In this document: piece after piece, positions 16,937 through 24,921 of the stretch
How positions within the stretch are numbered: position 1 is the first letter of the stretch
Layout: each line of letters opens with the position of its first letter
NCBI GenBank assembly: GCA_016713125.1
Contig: JADJPT010000011.1
Location: 61,577-125,576 of the forward strand
DNA length: 64,000 nt
DNA from: Betaproteobacteria bacterium
GTDB taxonomy: Bacteria; Pseudomonadota; Gammaproteobacteria; Burkholderiales; SG8-39
Direction: 5' to 3'
Notes under the pieces: model-generated
Told to the model about the DNA's origin: nothing
Databases searched by the model: none
The model's input: the letters and a program-made list of their open reading frames with translations, nothing else
Translations under genes and position numbers: made by a program

Positions 16937-19381
16937 TCACACGGTCACGGATTGCGATTGCTCCGAGCGCTGCTCGGCGGGTGCGTCAGCGGCGCCACGC
17001 CAGCGCCGCAACGTCAACGCATTGGCCACGACGCTCACGCTGCTGAAAGCCATCGCCGCTCCAGCGATGACGGGATTCAGCATGCCCAGCGCCGCCAGCG
17101 GGATGCCAAGCACGTTGTAGCCGAAGGCCCAGAACAAGCCTTGCTTGATCTTGGAGTACGTGCGGCGCGAGACGTCCAGCGAGTCCGCCACGAGCCGCGG
17201 GTCGCCGCGCATGAGCGTGATGCCGGCGGTCTCGGTCGCCACGTCCGCGCCGCCGGCCATCGCATACGACACCGAAGCCGCAGCGAGTGCCGGGCCGTCG
17301 TTCAGGCCATCGCCGACGAACGCGACGACGGCACCGGCGTCGCGCAGTTCCTTCACCACGGCCGCCTTGTCACCGGGAAGAACTTCGGCACGAACCTCGT
17401 CGATGCCGAGTTCCTTCGCGACGGCTTCAGCCGCGCCCCTGTTGTCCCCGGTCAGCATGACCGTCTTGATGCCCAGCTGATGGAGCCGCGCCACCGCTGC
17501 AGCGGCGGTGCGCTTGATGGTGTCACCGAACGCCAGCAAACCGAGCAGGCGCCACTTCTTGCCATCCGACTCGACAAGCCACGAGACCGTCTTGCCCTGC
17601 CGCTCGAGCCGCTGAGCGTCGGCCAGCAGATCGCCCTCGTTCAACTGCAGCTCGCGCAGCATCCGCGTGCTGCCGAGGGCCAGTCTCTGGCCTCGAACAG
17701 TGCCCTCGACACCGCGACCGGGAAGCGCCTTCGCATCGTGGGCCTCGGGGACCGGCAGTCGCTCCTCGCGCACCTTGTCCATCACCGCCAGCGCCAGCGG
17801 ATGGCTGCTCGACTTCTGGAGCGCGGCCGCAAGTCGCAGCACGTCGTCACGATTCGAACCATCGGCCGCCGCCACCGCAGCGAGCGACGGCTTGCCTTCG
17901 GTGAGCGTACCGGTCTTGTCGAAGGCGACCACCGTGACTGCATGCGCGACCTCCAGGGCTTCGGCGTCCTTGATGAGGATGCCGTGTCGTGCGGCGACCC
18001 CGGTGCCGGCCATGATGGCCGTCGGCGTCGCCAGGCCCAGCGCGCAGGGGCAGGCGATGACCAGCACGGCCACCGCGTTGATGAGCGCGTGTTCCCAGTC
18101 CCCCGTGACCACCGCCCAGCCGAGGAAGGTCGCCAGCGCGATGCCAAGGACGACCGGGACGAACACCGCGCTCACGCGGTCCACGATGCGTTGGATGGGC
18201 GCTTTTGCGGCCTGGGCCGACTCGACCATCCGGATGATGCGAGCCAGCGTCGTCTCCGCGCCGATGGCGGTCGTGCGAACGGTCAGCGCGCCTTCGGCGT
18301 TGATGGCGCCACCGGTAACCTTGTCGCCGATGGCTTTGGGCACCGGCAGGCTCTCGCCGGTGATGAGCGATTCGTCGATGTGGCTGCGCCCTTCGACGAT
18401 TTCACCGTCGACGGCGACGCGGTCACCTGGCCGGACGACGACGAGGTCACCGACGACGACCTGCTCCACCGGAATGTCGACTTCCGCGCCGTCCCGGCGG
18501 ACCCGGGCGGTGGTCGGTCGCAACGCGTTCAACGCGCGGATGGCGTCGGTGGTCTGCCGCTTGGCCCGGTGCTCGAGCCACTTGCCCAACAAGACCAGCG
18601 TGATGACGGCCGCCGAGGCCTCGAAATACAGGTGCGGCATGCCGTGCCTGGCGTGCTTGAAGAGCAGGTAGACGGACAGTCCGTAGGCCGCAGAGGTGCC
18701 CAGCGCCACCAGCAGGTCCATGTTGCCGGCCTTGGCGAGCATGGCTTTCCAGCCGGCCCGGTAGAAGCGCCAGCCCAGCCAGAACTGGACGGGCGTGGCC
18801 AGCACCAGTTGTGCCCATCCGCTCAGCATCCACTCGATGCCGAAGAGCGACAGCAGCATCGGCGCGACAAGCGGCAGGGTCAGTGCAGCGCTGACCGCCA
18901 CTGGCCACCAGACCGGCAGCTGAGTGGTTGGGTGGGGCCTGTCCTGCTGAACGTCCTTCGCCGCGTAGCCGGCTTTCTCGATGGCCGCCTTCAGCGCTGA
19001 AACCGGCACGGTGGAAAGCGCCTGGATGGTCGCCTTCTCGGTCGCCAGGTTGACGGAGGCGCTGGACACCCCCGGAACTTTGCGGAGCGCTTTCTCCACG
19101 CGTGTGACGCAAGATGCGCACGTCATTCCTTCCACCACGAGCACCGTCTCGGAGGTGGCAACGTCGTAGCCCGCCTTGCGGACGGCCGCTGTCAGCGAGG
19201 CTGCCGTCACGAAAGCATCGGCGTTGACTGATGCCTCCTCCGTCGCCAGGTTGACGCTCGCCTCCTTCACGCCGGGAACCGCCTTGAGCGTCTTCTCGAC
19301 GCGCATGACGCACGAGGCGCAGGTCATGCCGGTGACCTGGAGCTTGATTCCGAGTGGGTTGGACAGTGCGGCGGTGCTCAT
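16937..19381 (-). CDS. copA: copper-exporting P1B-type ATPase
   Basis: An 814-residue inner membrane Cu(I) efflux ATPase. Two N-terminal heavy-metal domains have GMTCASC at residues 18-24 and 85-91. Transport and catalytic motifs: TGESLP in the actuator, ACPCALG in membrane helix 6, DKTGTLTEGK with the phosphorylated Asp, an HPLA segment and GDGLNDGPAL. The length and two HMA domains are typical of CopA. It is transcribed with cueR downstream and is divergent from copZ; a MerR-type promoter precedes it. Confidence 0.96.
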   Translation of the reverse strand: MSTAALSNPLGIKLQVTGMTCASCVMRVEKTLKAVPGVKEASVNLATEEASVNADAFVTAASLTAAVRKAGYDVATSETVLVVEGMTCASCVTRVEKALRKVPGVSSASVNLATEKATIQALSTVPVSALKAAIEKAGYAAKDVQQDRPHPTTQLPVWWPVAVSAALTLPLVAPMLLSLFGIEWMLSGWAQLVLATPVQFWLGWRFYRAGWKAMLAKAGNMDLLVALGTSAAYGLSVYLLFKHARHGMPHLYFEASAAVITLVLLGKWLEHRAKRQTTDAIRALNALRPTTARVRRDGAEVDIPVEQVVVGDLVVVRPGDRVAVDGEIVEGRSHIDESLITGESLPVPKAIGDKVTGGAINAEGALTVRTTAIGAETTLARIIRMVESAQAAKAPIQRIVDRVSAVFVPVVLGIALATFLGWAVVTGDWEHALINAVAVLVIACPCALGLATPTAIMAGTGVAARHGILIKDAEALEVAHAVTVVAFDKTGTLTEGKPSLAAVAAADGSNRDDVLRLAAALQKSSSHPLALAVMDKVREERLPVPEAHDAKALPGRGVEGTVRGQRLALGSTRMLRELQLNEGDLLADAQRLERQGKTVSWLVESDGKKWRLLGLLAFGDTIKRTAAAAVARLHQLGIKTVMLTGDNRGAAEAVAKELGIDEVRAEVLPGDKAAVVKELRDAGAVVAFVGDGLNDGPALAAASVSYAMAGGADVATETAGITLMRGDPRLVADSLDVSRRTYSKIKQGLFWAFGYNVLGIPLAALGMLNPVIAGAAMAFSSVSVVANALTLRRWRGAADAPAEQRSEQSQSVTV

Positions 19382-19413
19382 GGGTGCCTCGGTATGCCGT
19401 TCAGCGTTTGAGC

Positions 19414-19444
19414 ATCTTCAAGGTTCCAACGATAGAAAGGTCAA
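19414..19444 (-). promoter_or_regulatory. CueR-type promoter of copA
   Basis: On the minus strand -35 TTGACC (19444-19439) is followed by a 19-base spacer and a -10-like GAAGAT (19419-19414). A partial dyad (ACCTT with AAGGT-like arms) lies between 19420 and 19442. The overlong 19-base spacer is the hallmark of MerR-activated promoters. Confidence 0.65.
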
Positions 19445-19495
19445 GACTGTCGTTGGTCTCTGCCTACAGCCATCAGGGTCTCTTCAGTTCATCGG

Positions 19496-19526
19496 TTGAC
19501 CTTCCAACAGTAGCAAGGTCGACAGT
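19496..19526 (+). promoter_or_regulatory. CueR-type promoter of copZ
   Basis: -35 TTGACC at 19496, a 19-base spacer, and a -10-like GACAGT at 19521. The spacer holds the dyad GACCTT...AAGGTC (19498-19520), the classical CueR operator form. It is 35 bases upstream of the copZ start. Confidence 0.75.
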
Positions 19527-19560
19527 ATGTCCGTCAACAACAGCCCCACTGGCGATAGCG

Positions 19561-19818
19561 ATGATCACCTTCGAAGTCAACGACATGACCTGCGGCCACT
19601 GCGTCAGCACCATCACCAAGGCGCTGAAGGCCACGGACAAGGACGCCAAAGTCTCGATCGACCTGGCCTCGCACCGGGTGCAGGTGGAGCCGACATCGGC
19701 CGACGCCGAGGAACTGGCCGAAGCCATTCAGGACGCTGGCTACACGCCGGTGCCGGTGCAGGCCGGCCCAGCCGCTCCCGGCAAACCTGCAGGCGCATGC
19801 TGCGGCAGTTGCCACTGA
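19561..19818 (+). CDS. copZ: CopZ-like copper chaperone with C-terminal Cys cluster
   Basis: An 85-residue cytoplasmic HMA-domain protein: MITFEVNDMTCGHCVSTITKALK with the metal site C11-x2-C14, then IDLASHRVQVEP and AIQDAGYTPV. After the domain a short Pro/Ala tail ends CCGSCH, a second potential Cu(I) or Zn site not found in minimal CopZ. It probably delivers Cu(I) to CopA. Divergent from copA, it shares the CueR-controlled intergenic region. Confidence 0.85.
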   Translation: MITFEVNDMTCGHCVSTITKALKATDKDAKVSIDLASHRVQVEPTSADAEELAEAIQDAGYTPVPVQAGPAAPGKPAGACCGSCH

Positions 19819-20148
19819 AGGCTCTGGAGGCGCGTGAGAGGCATTGCGAGGCATGTCCCCCGCTGATCAACGTCGATGATCTATAGAGGTCTTCGCTCGC
19901 CCCTCGGCGAACATTGCCGGCGACACCGGCTTCCACGGAGGTCGTGAGGCGCTTGAGCGCGAGTCGAGCGACTTCGGCCAGTAGGCCAGCACTTGGCCAG
20001 ATTCACGCTTCAGCCCCACGCAACTGACCGCGAAAAGCAGGGGGGCCTCGCACTGCCTTGCTCGTGTCGCAACAACGAGGATCGACTTGTTCCCATGGGA
20101 ATCCTGCCGCACCCAGGGCCGCCGAGGAGGTCTGGGGGTCCCACGGAG
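19819..20148. other. gap without a supported gene
   Basis: About 330 bases between copZ and the accessory block. Short open frames exist (for example one on the minus strand ending near 19867) but none has a start with a ribosome site or a recognisable product. It marks the left edge of the accessory block and may hold a junction, though I saw no repeat or attachment site. Confidence 0.4.
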
Positions 20149-20358
20149 TCAGCGTTTTAGCTGTTCACGCAGCAGCGTCAACACGGATGTGGCGATCTCG
20201 TTGGGCCGCTCCTGGGCAGCCCTTCTCTGCGAACGCGCCAGGGCCAGCAAAGGGTCCCGCTTGGCCAACTCGTCGAGCAACTTGTCGGCACGCTCGCGGA
20301 TCTGCTGCAGGTGTTGCTCACGACGAAGCTTCTCATTCCGCTGGGACTTGTCCGTCAT
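20149..20358 (-). CDS. small charged helical protein after Ntn hydrolase
   Basis: A 69-residue, highly charged, probably all-helical protein (QRNEKLRREQHLQQIRERADKLLDELAKRDPLLALARSQRRAAQERP). The start overlaps the stop of the Ntn hydrolase gene by 4 bases, so it is co-translated with it. No family recognised. It may be a regulatory or assembly partner of the hydrolase; that is inferred only from coupling. Confidence 0.6.
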   Translation of the reverse strand: MTDKSQRNEKLRREQHLQQIRERADKLLDELAKRDPLLALARSQRRAAQERPNEIATSVLTLLREQLKR

Positions 20359-21677
20359 TCTGTGTCTCCCGGAGCAGGCGTCGGTAGCGTCGCCTGACGG
20401 TTTCGAAAGAAGTGCGTGTTGAGTTCTGGTTTGAAGTAGTGCTTGCGATCGACCCAGATGAATCCGTCACCCTTGGTGATGACGGCGACGTCCACCGGCC
20501 CACCCACTGTCTCGTCTTCGATCATCGACACCCGTTTCTGGAAGGAGCTCAGGTTGACCAGCGTCGAGGCCACATGCGCCAGTTCGTTCTTCGGCAAGTG
20601 CGCGATCGAAGCCAGTACCGGCTCATAGTGTCGAGCCTTCAGCAGATCCTGGAACTGCTCCACCAAGTCGGCGGCAGCATCAGTCGCCACATTGGCTACC
20701 GTGGCCCGGTAAGCTTCTTTGCGCTTCTTTCCAGCACCCGGGAAACCGTCGATGATCTCGTCAGGCAGACCCAACACGGTCTCCAGCACCGCCTTCGCGA
20801 AGTCAAGGTATAGCTGCGGATTGACGCCATAGAGGAAGGCCTCCACGGTGACCGACTGAGCGAAGGGCTTGATGACTGCCGGATGGTCGACATCGACGCG
20901 CAGCGTTTCCTCGAGAACGTACTTCAAATGCCCCTCGAACACGCCGCCGACCTTGTAAGACTGCAAGACCGGAAAGAACTGCTTCTCGCCGAAACCCGCC
21001 AACACCAGGCCCGAGTAGGTGTCTGTGACCATCTTCTGCTTCTGAATGACCAAGCGAGCCAGCCGCGTCAAGGACTGGACCTCGCCGGCTCCGAGGTAGG
21101 AGAAGCTCTCGCTGATCAGGCGATTGATCTCACCGGAGAGCCGAGTCGCGAAACTCATCGCCGTCGTCGACGGAAACGTCGCCCCATCCAAGTCCGGGCT
21201 CGCGTCCCATTCTTCGAAGACCCGCTCGATGCAAGGCGCCGCCGCCTCGCGCAGCGCCTTGTGTCCGTCATCGGCACCATCGGCAAAGTACTTCTCCAGC
21301 GCATCCCGCCGAACCTCGCGATCGATCTCCTTGAAGAGCACGCCCAACGTGTGCAGGAACATCACCTTCTGAACGTCCTCGGGAAACATGCCGTGTCCGC
21401 GGTTCAGATACGCGATCAAGGCGGCCGCGTACTCCTCCAGTGTGTCGTAGGCCGTGTTGCCCAGTTCAGCCCGGAAGGCCTTGATGATGGTCTCCCACGG
21501 CACCTGGAGCAGCGACGAACTGTTGTAGACCATGACCGCGACAGGTCGCACGTTGGACAGCATGAAGAGCTTGTCCGCGTGGTAGAGCTTGGTTCTGCCC
21601 CCGACGAGGACGCTGGCCGCACTGTCGCTGGCCAGCGCCACACCCAATCGGTTCATCACGACGCCTTCTGCGGTCAT
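20355..21677 (-). CDS. predicted proteasome-like Ntn hydrolase
   Basis: A 440-residue protein. Its first 45 residues match the N-terminal fold of proteasome beta subunits and HslV. After Met removal, Thr1 would be the nucleophile in TAEGVVMNRLGVALASDSAAS. Asp17 (ASDS) falls at the conserved position, and Lys35 (HADKLF) is close to Lys33 of proteasomes. The next segment (PVAVMVYNSS) resembles the beta-strand following in that fold. The rest (about residues 90-440) is a long extension I do not recognise. The ATG at 21677 has a strong GGGAGGGAGAGGGA ribosome site and puts Thr at position 2, as required. The gene lies in a sigma factor operon divergent from a ubiquitin-like conjugation operon. 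Proteolytic activity is inferred, not shown; an amidase of the same fold is possible. Confidence 0.7.
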   Translation of the reverse strand: MTAEGVVMNRLGVALASDSAASVLVGGRTKLYHADKLFMLSNVRPVAVMVYNSSSLLQVPWETIIKAFRAELGNTAYDTLEEYAAALIAYLNRGHGMFPEDVQKVMFLHTLGVLFKEIDREVRRDALEKYFADGADDGHKALREAAAPCIERVFEEWDASPDLDGATFPSTTAMSFATRLSGEINRLISESFSYLGAGEVQSLTRLARLVIQKQKMVTDTYSGLVLAGFGEKQFFPVLQSYKVGGVFEGHLKYVLEETLRVDVDHPAVIKPFAQSVTVEAFLYGVNPQLYLDFAKAVLETVLGLPDEIIDGFPGAGKKRKEAYRATVANVATDAAADLVEQFQDLLKARHYEPVLASIAHLPKNELAHVASTLVNLSSFQKRVSMIEDETVGGPVDVAVITKGDGFIWVDRKHYFKPELNTHFFRNRQATLPTPAPGDTE

Positions 21678-21707
21678 TCCCTCTCCCTCCCGTACCGGCC
21701 CAGGGCC

Positions 21708-22115
21708 TCAACCGCGCGAGCCCTCAGTGCGTCGCTTGCGACTTGTCTTGGGCCCGCTAAGCCGAGCCTTCAACAGTTCGACGGCCAGCGCCTCGGCCTC
21801 CTCCTGGCTCGGTGACTTGCCCGCCGCGAACGCGGCCGCGAGGTTCGGCGAGACCTCCGGGCGGGCGGTGACGAGTCGCTTCAAGTAGTCCATCAAAGGA
21901 CCGGGGCCTCGCGAACTCCTACCGCTGTTGCGTGGCTGCGCAAAACTGGACCGATCAGCACGCGAGGCCAGGCTACGACTGGCGATCTCGCGCACTTCCA
22001 GGGCAGCCGCTGACAACCGTTCCGCAGGAGCCGACAGCAAGTCGTCGGCGTCAGCCGCCAGGATCATGGCCTCCATGGCGTCGATCAGTCGCTCAGGGTG
22101 GTTTGTCTTGATCAT
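21708..22115 (-). CDS. hypothetical protein between sigma factor and Ntn hydrolase
   Basis: A predicted 135-residue protein beginning MIKTNHPERLIDAMEAMILAADADDLLSA. It has a helical N-terminal half, a Ser/Arg-rich low-complexity middle (ASRADRSSFAQPRNSGRSSRGPG) and a helical C-terminal part. The ATG at 22115 has a GAGAG ribosome site; a GTG at 22127 would overlap the sigma stop. Its place right after a sigma factor gene is where anti-sigma factors often lie, but there is no membrane helix or zinc motif to support that. Unknown function. Confidence 0.6.
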   Translation of the reverse strand: MIKTNHPERLIDAMEAMILAADADDLLSAPAERLSAAALEVREIASRSLASRADRSSFAQPRNSGRSSRGPGPLMDYLKRLVTARPEVSPNLAAAFAAGKSPSQEEAEALAVELLKARLSGPKTSRKRRTEGSRG

Positions 22116-22123
22116 CTTGGCTC

Positions 22124-22702
22124 TCACACTTCAGTTGGCAGCAAGTAGCTGGTCAGGCGCCGGCGGATGCGACGCAATGTGCTGGCATAAGCCGTCGGGT
22201 CCAGCCCGAGCTGCGCCTGCACCTCGCCGGCCGAATCGCCACGGGCAATGCCCTCCAGGACGGCAAGCCCTATTGCGTCACCTGCGAACAGCGCTTCGAT
22301 CTCGAGCAGCATCTGGCGGCCCGCCATCTCACGCTCCGGCGTAATGTCCGTCTTGGCCAGCACATTGACAATTCCCTGTTCGTCCCCCGGCTCATGTTCC
22401 CCGAGCGCACCGAACTCGACCAGGTCCGCCTGCCGGGTCTCCGAGGCAATACTGCGCATGCTCTGGGCCATGAACGCCACAAAGGGCACGTCGCGCGGCC
22501 AACGGCGGCGACCATCCAGAACCCGGATGAACGCCTCATGGAGCAGGTCCCGCCACTCCAGGCCGACTGCCCCCAGGCAGCGCAGGCGGGCGAGCTGGGC
22601 CAGACGCGCGGAGTCCACCGCGGAAAGCCGCTCCAAGACTGCAGCCACCTCATCGGTGGAGACGAAACCCGAAGCTGCTTCTGTGAGGTTGGGCGGGTTC
22701 AC
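22124..22702 (-). CDS. ECF-like RNA polymerase sigma factor
   Basis: A 192-residue sigma-70 family protein of the extracytoplasmic-function size class. A region 2-like stretch (LEWRDLLHEAFIRVLDGRRRWPRDVPFVAFMAQSMRSIAS) and a region 4-like helix-turn-helix (EGIARGDSAGEVQAQLGLDPTAYASTLRRIRRRL) are visible. It starts with GTG at 22702 without an obvious ribosome site. First gene of the leftward operon that includes the Ntn hydrolase, and divergent from the Ubl operon across 135 bases with a palindrome; it plausibly transcribes both operons. The family is divergent, so promoter sequence cannot be predicted. Confidence 0.7.
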   Translation of the reverse strand: MNPPNLTEAASGFVSTDEVAAVLERLSAVDSARLAQLARLRCLGAVGLEWRDLLHEAFIRVLDGRRRWPRDVPFVAFMAQSMRSIASETRQADLVEFGALGEHEPGDEQGIVNVLAKTDITPEREMAGRQMLLEIEALFAGDAIGLAVLEGIARGDSAGEVQAQLGLDPTAYASTLRRIRRRLTSYLLPTEV

Positions 22703-22730
22703 GAGACTGTATGCGCGCGACGGTCACGGG

Positions 22731-22771
22731 CTCGGACAGCAGGAGACAAGATTTTCTTGCAGGTGTCCGAG
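22731..22771. promoter_or_regulatory. nested inverted repeats in divergent promoter region
   Basis: Outer arms CTCGGACA (22731-22738) and TGTCCGAG (22764-22771) are perfect complements. Inside them CAAGA-TTT-TCTTG (22747-22759) forms a second dyad. They lie between the sigma factor and Ubl-E2 starts, so a regulator bound here could control both operons. The arms could also form an RNA hairpin in either leader. Confidence 0.5.
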
Positions 22772-22837
22772 AGGCCCGGCCTCACGCGCATGCGTTGTTA
22801 GGTGCCAGGGCGGCGCCGGACTGAAAGAGGCTACACC

Positions 22838-23533
22838 ATGAGCACCAACGAATCCCAAGCACCCGAATCCGGCGCGGACGACGATGCCCGCCGCAAGCGC
22901 GAATACCGCGTGATGATCGACAAGACCCTGTTTGTGTTGACCGAGCCTGTCGTGACCGGCCGTCAGCTGCTGGTACAGGCAGGAAAGCTGCCGCCGGAGC
23001 AGTTCGCGATCTACATCAAGCTTCCCGGAACCCAGCCCAAGCGCGTTGCCCTGGACGAGCCGGTCGACTTGCGTGCGCCTGGCGTCGAGCGCTTCGTGAC
23101 ACTCCCCCTGGACCAGACCGAGGGGCTTGATGCGCCGCGCCGCCAGTTCTCGCTGCCCGCCGAGGATCAGGAATGGCTCGACGGACTGGGGCTGACTTTC
23201 GAGCTGGTGACGGATCCCGGCCAACGCCGGGTGATCGTGCACGGCCTGCCCGTTCCCGCCGGATACACGGTGCCCAGCGTCGCGGTGAGCGTGCGCATCG
23301 AGCCGGGCTACCCCGACGTGCAGATCGACATGGCGTACTTCCGACCCGCCCTGGTCCTCGCGTCGGGCCGGCAGATCAATGCCATCTGTGATGAGCCCTT
23401 CGACGGCACGATCTGGCAGCGCTGGAGCCGTCACCGCACGCCGATGAACCCCTGGCGTCCGGGAATCGACAGCCTCAGCACACACTTCGCCCTGATCCAG
23501 GAGTGGCTCGAGCGAGAAGCGAACAAGGCCTGA
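22838..23533 (+). CDS. ubiquitin-like domain fused to E2-like (Prok-E2 family E) domain
   Basis: A 231-residue cytoplasmic protein. Residues 22-96 match the bacterial multiubiquitin domain: YRVMIDKTLFVLTEPVVTGRQLL, then FAIYIKLPG and VDLRAPGVERFVTL. Residues 103-229 match the Prok-E2_E type E2 fold: FSLPAEDQEWLDGLGLTFELV, LPVPAGY, IEPGYPDVQIDM, then Cys184 (NAIC), WSRH (196-199) and STHF with His216. Cys184 is the only cysteine, so it is the candidate thioester residue. There is one Ubl copy and no Gly-Gly; the junction reads TEGLDAPRR. The ATG at 22838 has AGAGG upstream. The E1 gene starts 2 bases after its stop. Related bacterial ubiquitination-like (Bub-type) operons normally encode Ubl and E2 separately, to my knowledge. 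Confidence 0.82.
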   Translation: MSTNESQAPESGADDDARRKREYRVMIDKTLFVLTEPVVTGRQLLVQAGKLPPEQFAIYIKLPGTQPKRVALDEPVDLRAPGVERFVTLPLDQTEGLDAPRRQFSLPAEDQEWLDGLGLTFELVTDPGQRRVIVHGLPVPAGYTVPSVAVSVRIEPGYPDVQIDMAYFRPALVLASGRQINAICDEPFDGTIWQRWSRHRTPMNPWRPGIDSLSTHFALIQEWLEREANKA

Positions 23534-23535
23534 CC

Positions 23536-24921
23536 ATGTCGGTCACCCTGACCCTGACCGCGCGGCAGCGCGCCGAACTGACTCGGCACTTGCTCCCCGA
23601 AGACGGCTGCGAGGCTGTCGCCATCCTCCTGTGTGGATTGGCATGTGGCGGCACGCCCTTGCGGCTTCTGGTTCGCCAGATCCACCTGATTCCCCACGAG
23701 GCTTGCGATCGGCGGCCGGACGCGGTGACCTGGCCGACCGAACTCATCGTGCCCTGGCTCGCAGTGGCCGACAAGCACGGCCTGGCCGTCGTGAAGATCC
23801 ACGGCCACCGCGGCTATGACCGCTTCTCGCAAACGGACGATGAGTCTGACCGATTGCTCTTTCCTTCCCTCTATGGCTGGGTCGATGACGCACCCGTGCA
23901 CGCCAGCGCGATCCTGATGGACGACGGCCGACTGTTCGGTCGCGTCGTGACCAAAGACGGACTGTTCGAGCCGCTGCAAGCCGTCAACGTCGTCGGTGAT
24001 GACATCGAGCGATTTCACAGCGGCAACGGGACGGCCGCTGTCCCGGAGCACGGTCGCCGAATCGCCCAGACCTTCGGTGGCGGGACCTTTGAGCGGCTCC
24101 GGCAGCTCAAGGTCGGCGTTGTCGGTTGCTCGGGAACCGGCAGCCCGGTGATCGAGCAACTGGCGCGCAACTGCGTCGGCGCGCTGGTGCTCGTGGATCC
24201 GGACCACGTCGAGGACAAGAACCTGAACCGGATCGCCAACACCACGCGGGCCGATGCCGAACAGGGGCGGCTCAAGGTGGACGTCGCCGCGCGCGCCATC
24301 GCCGCGATGGGCTTGGGAACGTCGGTGCGAACGCTCGCATCCACCCTGTTCGACTCGGCCGTCGTGCGCGAACTCGCCAGTTGCGACGTGCTGTTCGGCT
24401 GCATGGACACCGTTGACGGCAGACACTTGCTCAACAAGCTCGCCGCCTTCTATCTGATCCCGTACTTCGACCTCGGCGTCAAGATCGAAGCCGATGGCCT
24501 CGGCGGTGTGAACCAGGTGTGCGGCTCGGTGCACTACCTGCAACCGGGCGGATCGAGCCTGTTGAGTCGACACGTGTACTCGCTCGAGCAGGTGCGTGCG
24601 GCGGGAATGATGCGAACCGACCCGCAGCAGTACCAGCGCCTGCTCGACGAAGGCTATCTTCGCGGAGTCCAGGAAGATCGCCCTGCTGTCGTCCAGCTCA
24701 ACACCCTGATTGCCAGCCTGGCCGTCAACGAGTTGCTTGCCCGCCTGCATCCCTACCGACTCGATCCGAACGCCGAACATGCGGTGACCCGGATCAGCCT
24801 GAGCCACGGGATCTTCGAGCACGAGGCCGACGGCGAGCCCTGTTCCGTGCTCTCGCGACATGCGGGGCGGGGCGATGTCGAGCCGCTGCTGGATTGGCCT
24901 GAACTGAGTGGTGGCGCATGA
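23536..24921 (+). CDS. JAB peptidase domain fused to ThiF/E1-like activating enzyme
   Basis: A 461-residue protein. Residues 10-160 look like a JAB/MPN metallopeptidase: Glu26 (CEAVAILLCG) and H89-x-H91...S98-x2-D101, one residue shorter between HxH and Ser than the common spacing. Residues 190-440 are a ThiF/E1 adenylation domain: nucleotide loop VGVVGCSGTGSP (193-204), Asp221/Asp223, N231-R232, Lys247 and Asp291 (GCMDTVDGR). In related enzymes a C-x2-C pair follows a PGG turn; here it reads PGGSSLLS (338-344), without Cys. Predicted to adenylate the Ubl and, through JAB, to process or remove it. ATG 23536 with AAGG upstream; the stop overlaps the DUF6527 start by 4 bases. Confidence 0.87.
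   Translation: MSVTLTLTARQRAELTRHLLPEDGCEAVAILLCGLACGGTPLRLLVRQIHLIPHEACDRRPDAVTWPTELIVPWLAVADKHGLAVVKIHGHRGYDRFSQTDDESDRLLFPSLYGWVDDAPVHASAILMDDGRLFGRVVTKDGLFEPLQAVNVVGDDIERFHSGNGTAAVPEHGRRIAQTFGGGTFERLRQLKVGVVGCSGTGSPVIEQLARNCVGALVLVDPDHVEDKNLNRIANTTRADAEQGRLKVDVAARAIAAMGLGTSVRTLASTLFDSAVVRELASCDVLFGCMDTVDGRHLLNKLAAFYLIPYFDLGVKIEADGLGGVNQVCGSVHYLQPGGSSLLSRHVYSLEQVRAAGMMRTDPQQYQRLLDEGYLRGVQEDRPAVVQLNTLIASLAVNELLARLHPYRLDPNAEHAVTRISLSHGIFEHEADGEPCSVLSRHAGRGDVEPLLDWPELSGGA

Noticed and set aside
19867..20112. Possible 81-residue gene on the minus strand left of the accessory block
   Set aside because: No ribosome site, no neighbours in operon and no recognisable domain; the sequence looks like non-coding or remnant DNA.
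22838..23168. Reading the Ubl part as a ThiS/MoaD sulfur carrier
   Set aside because: There is no C-terminal Gly-Gly and it is fused to an E2-like domain; TGRQLL and FxIYxKLPG match the multiubiquitin domain better.
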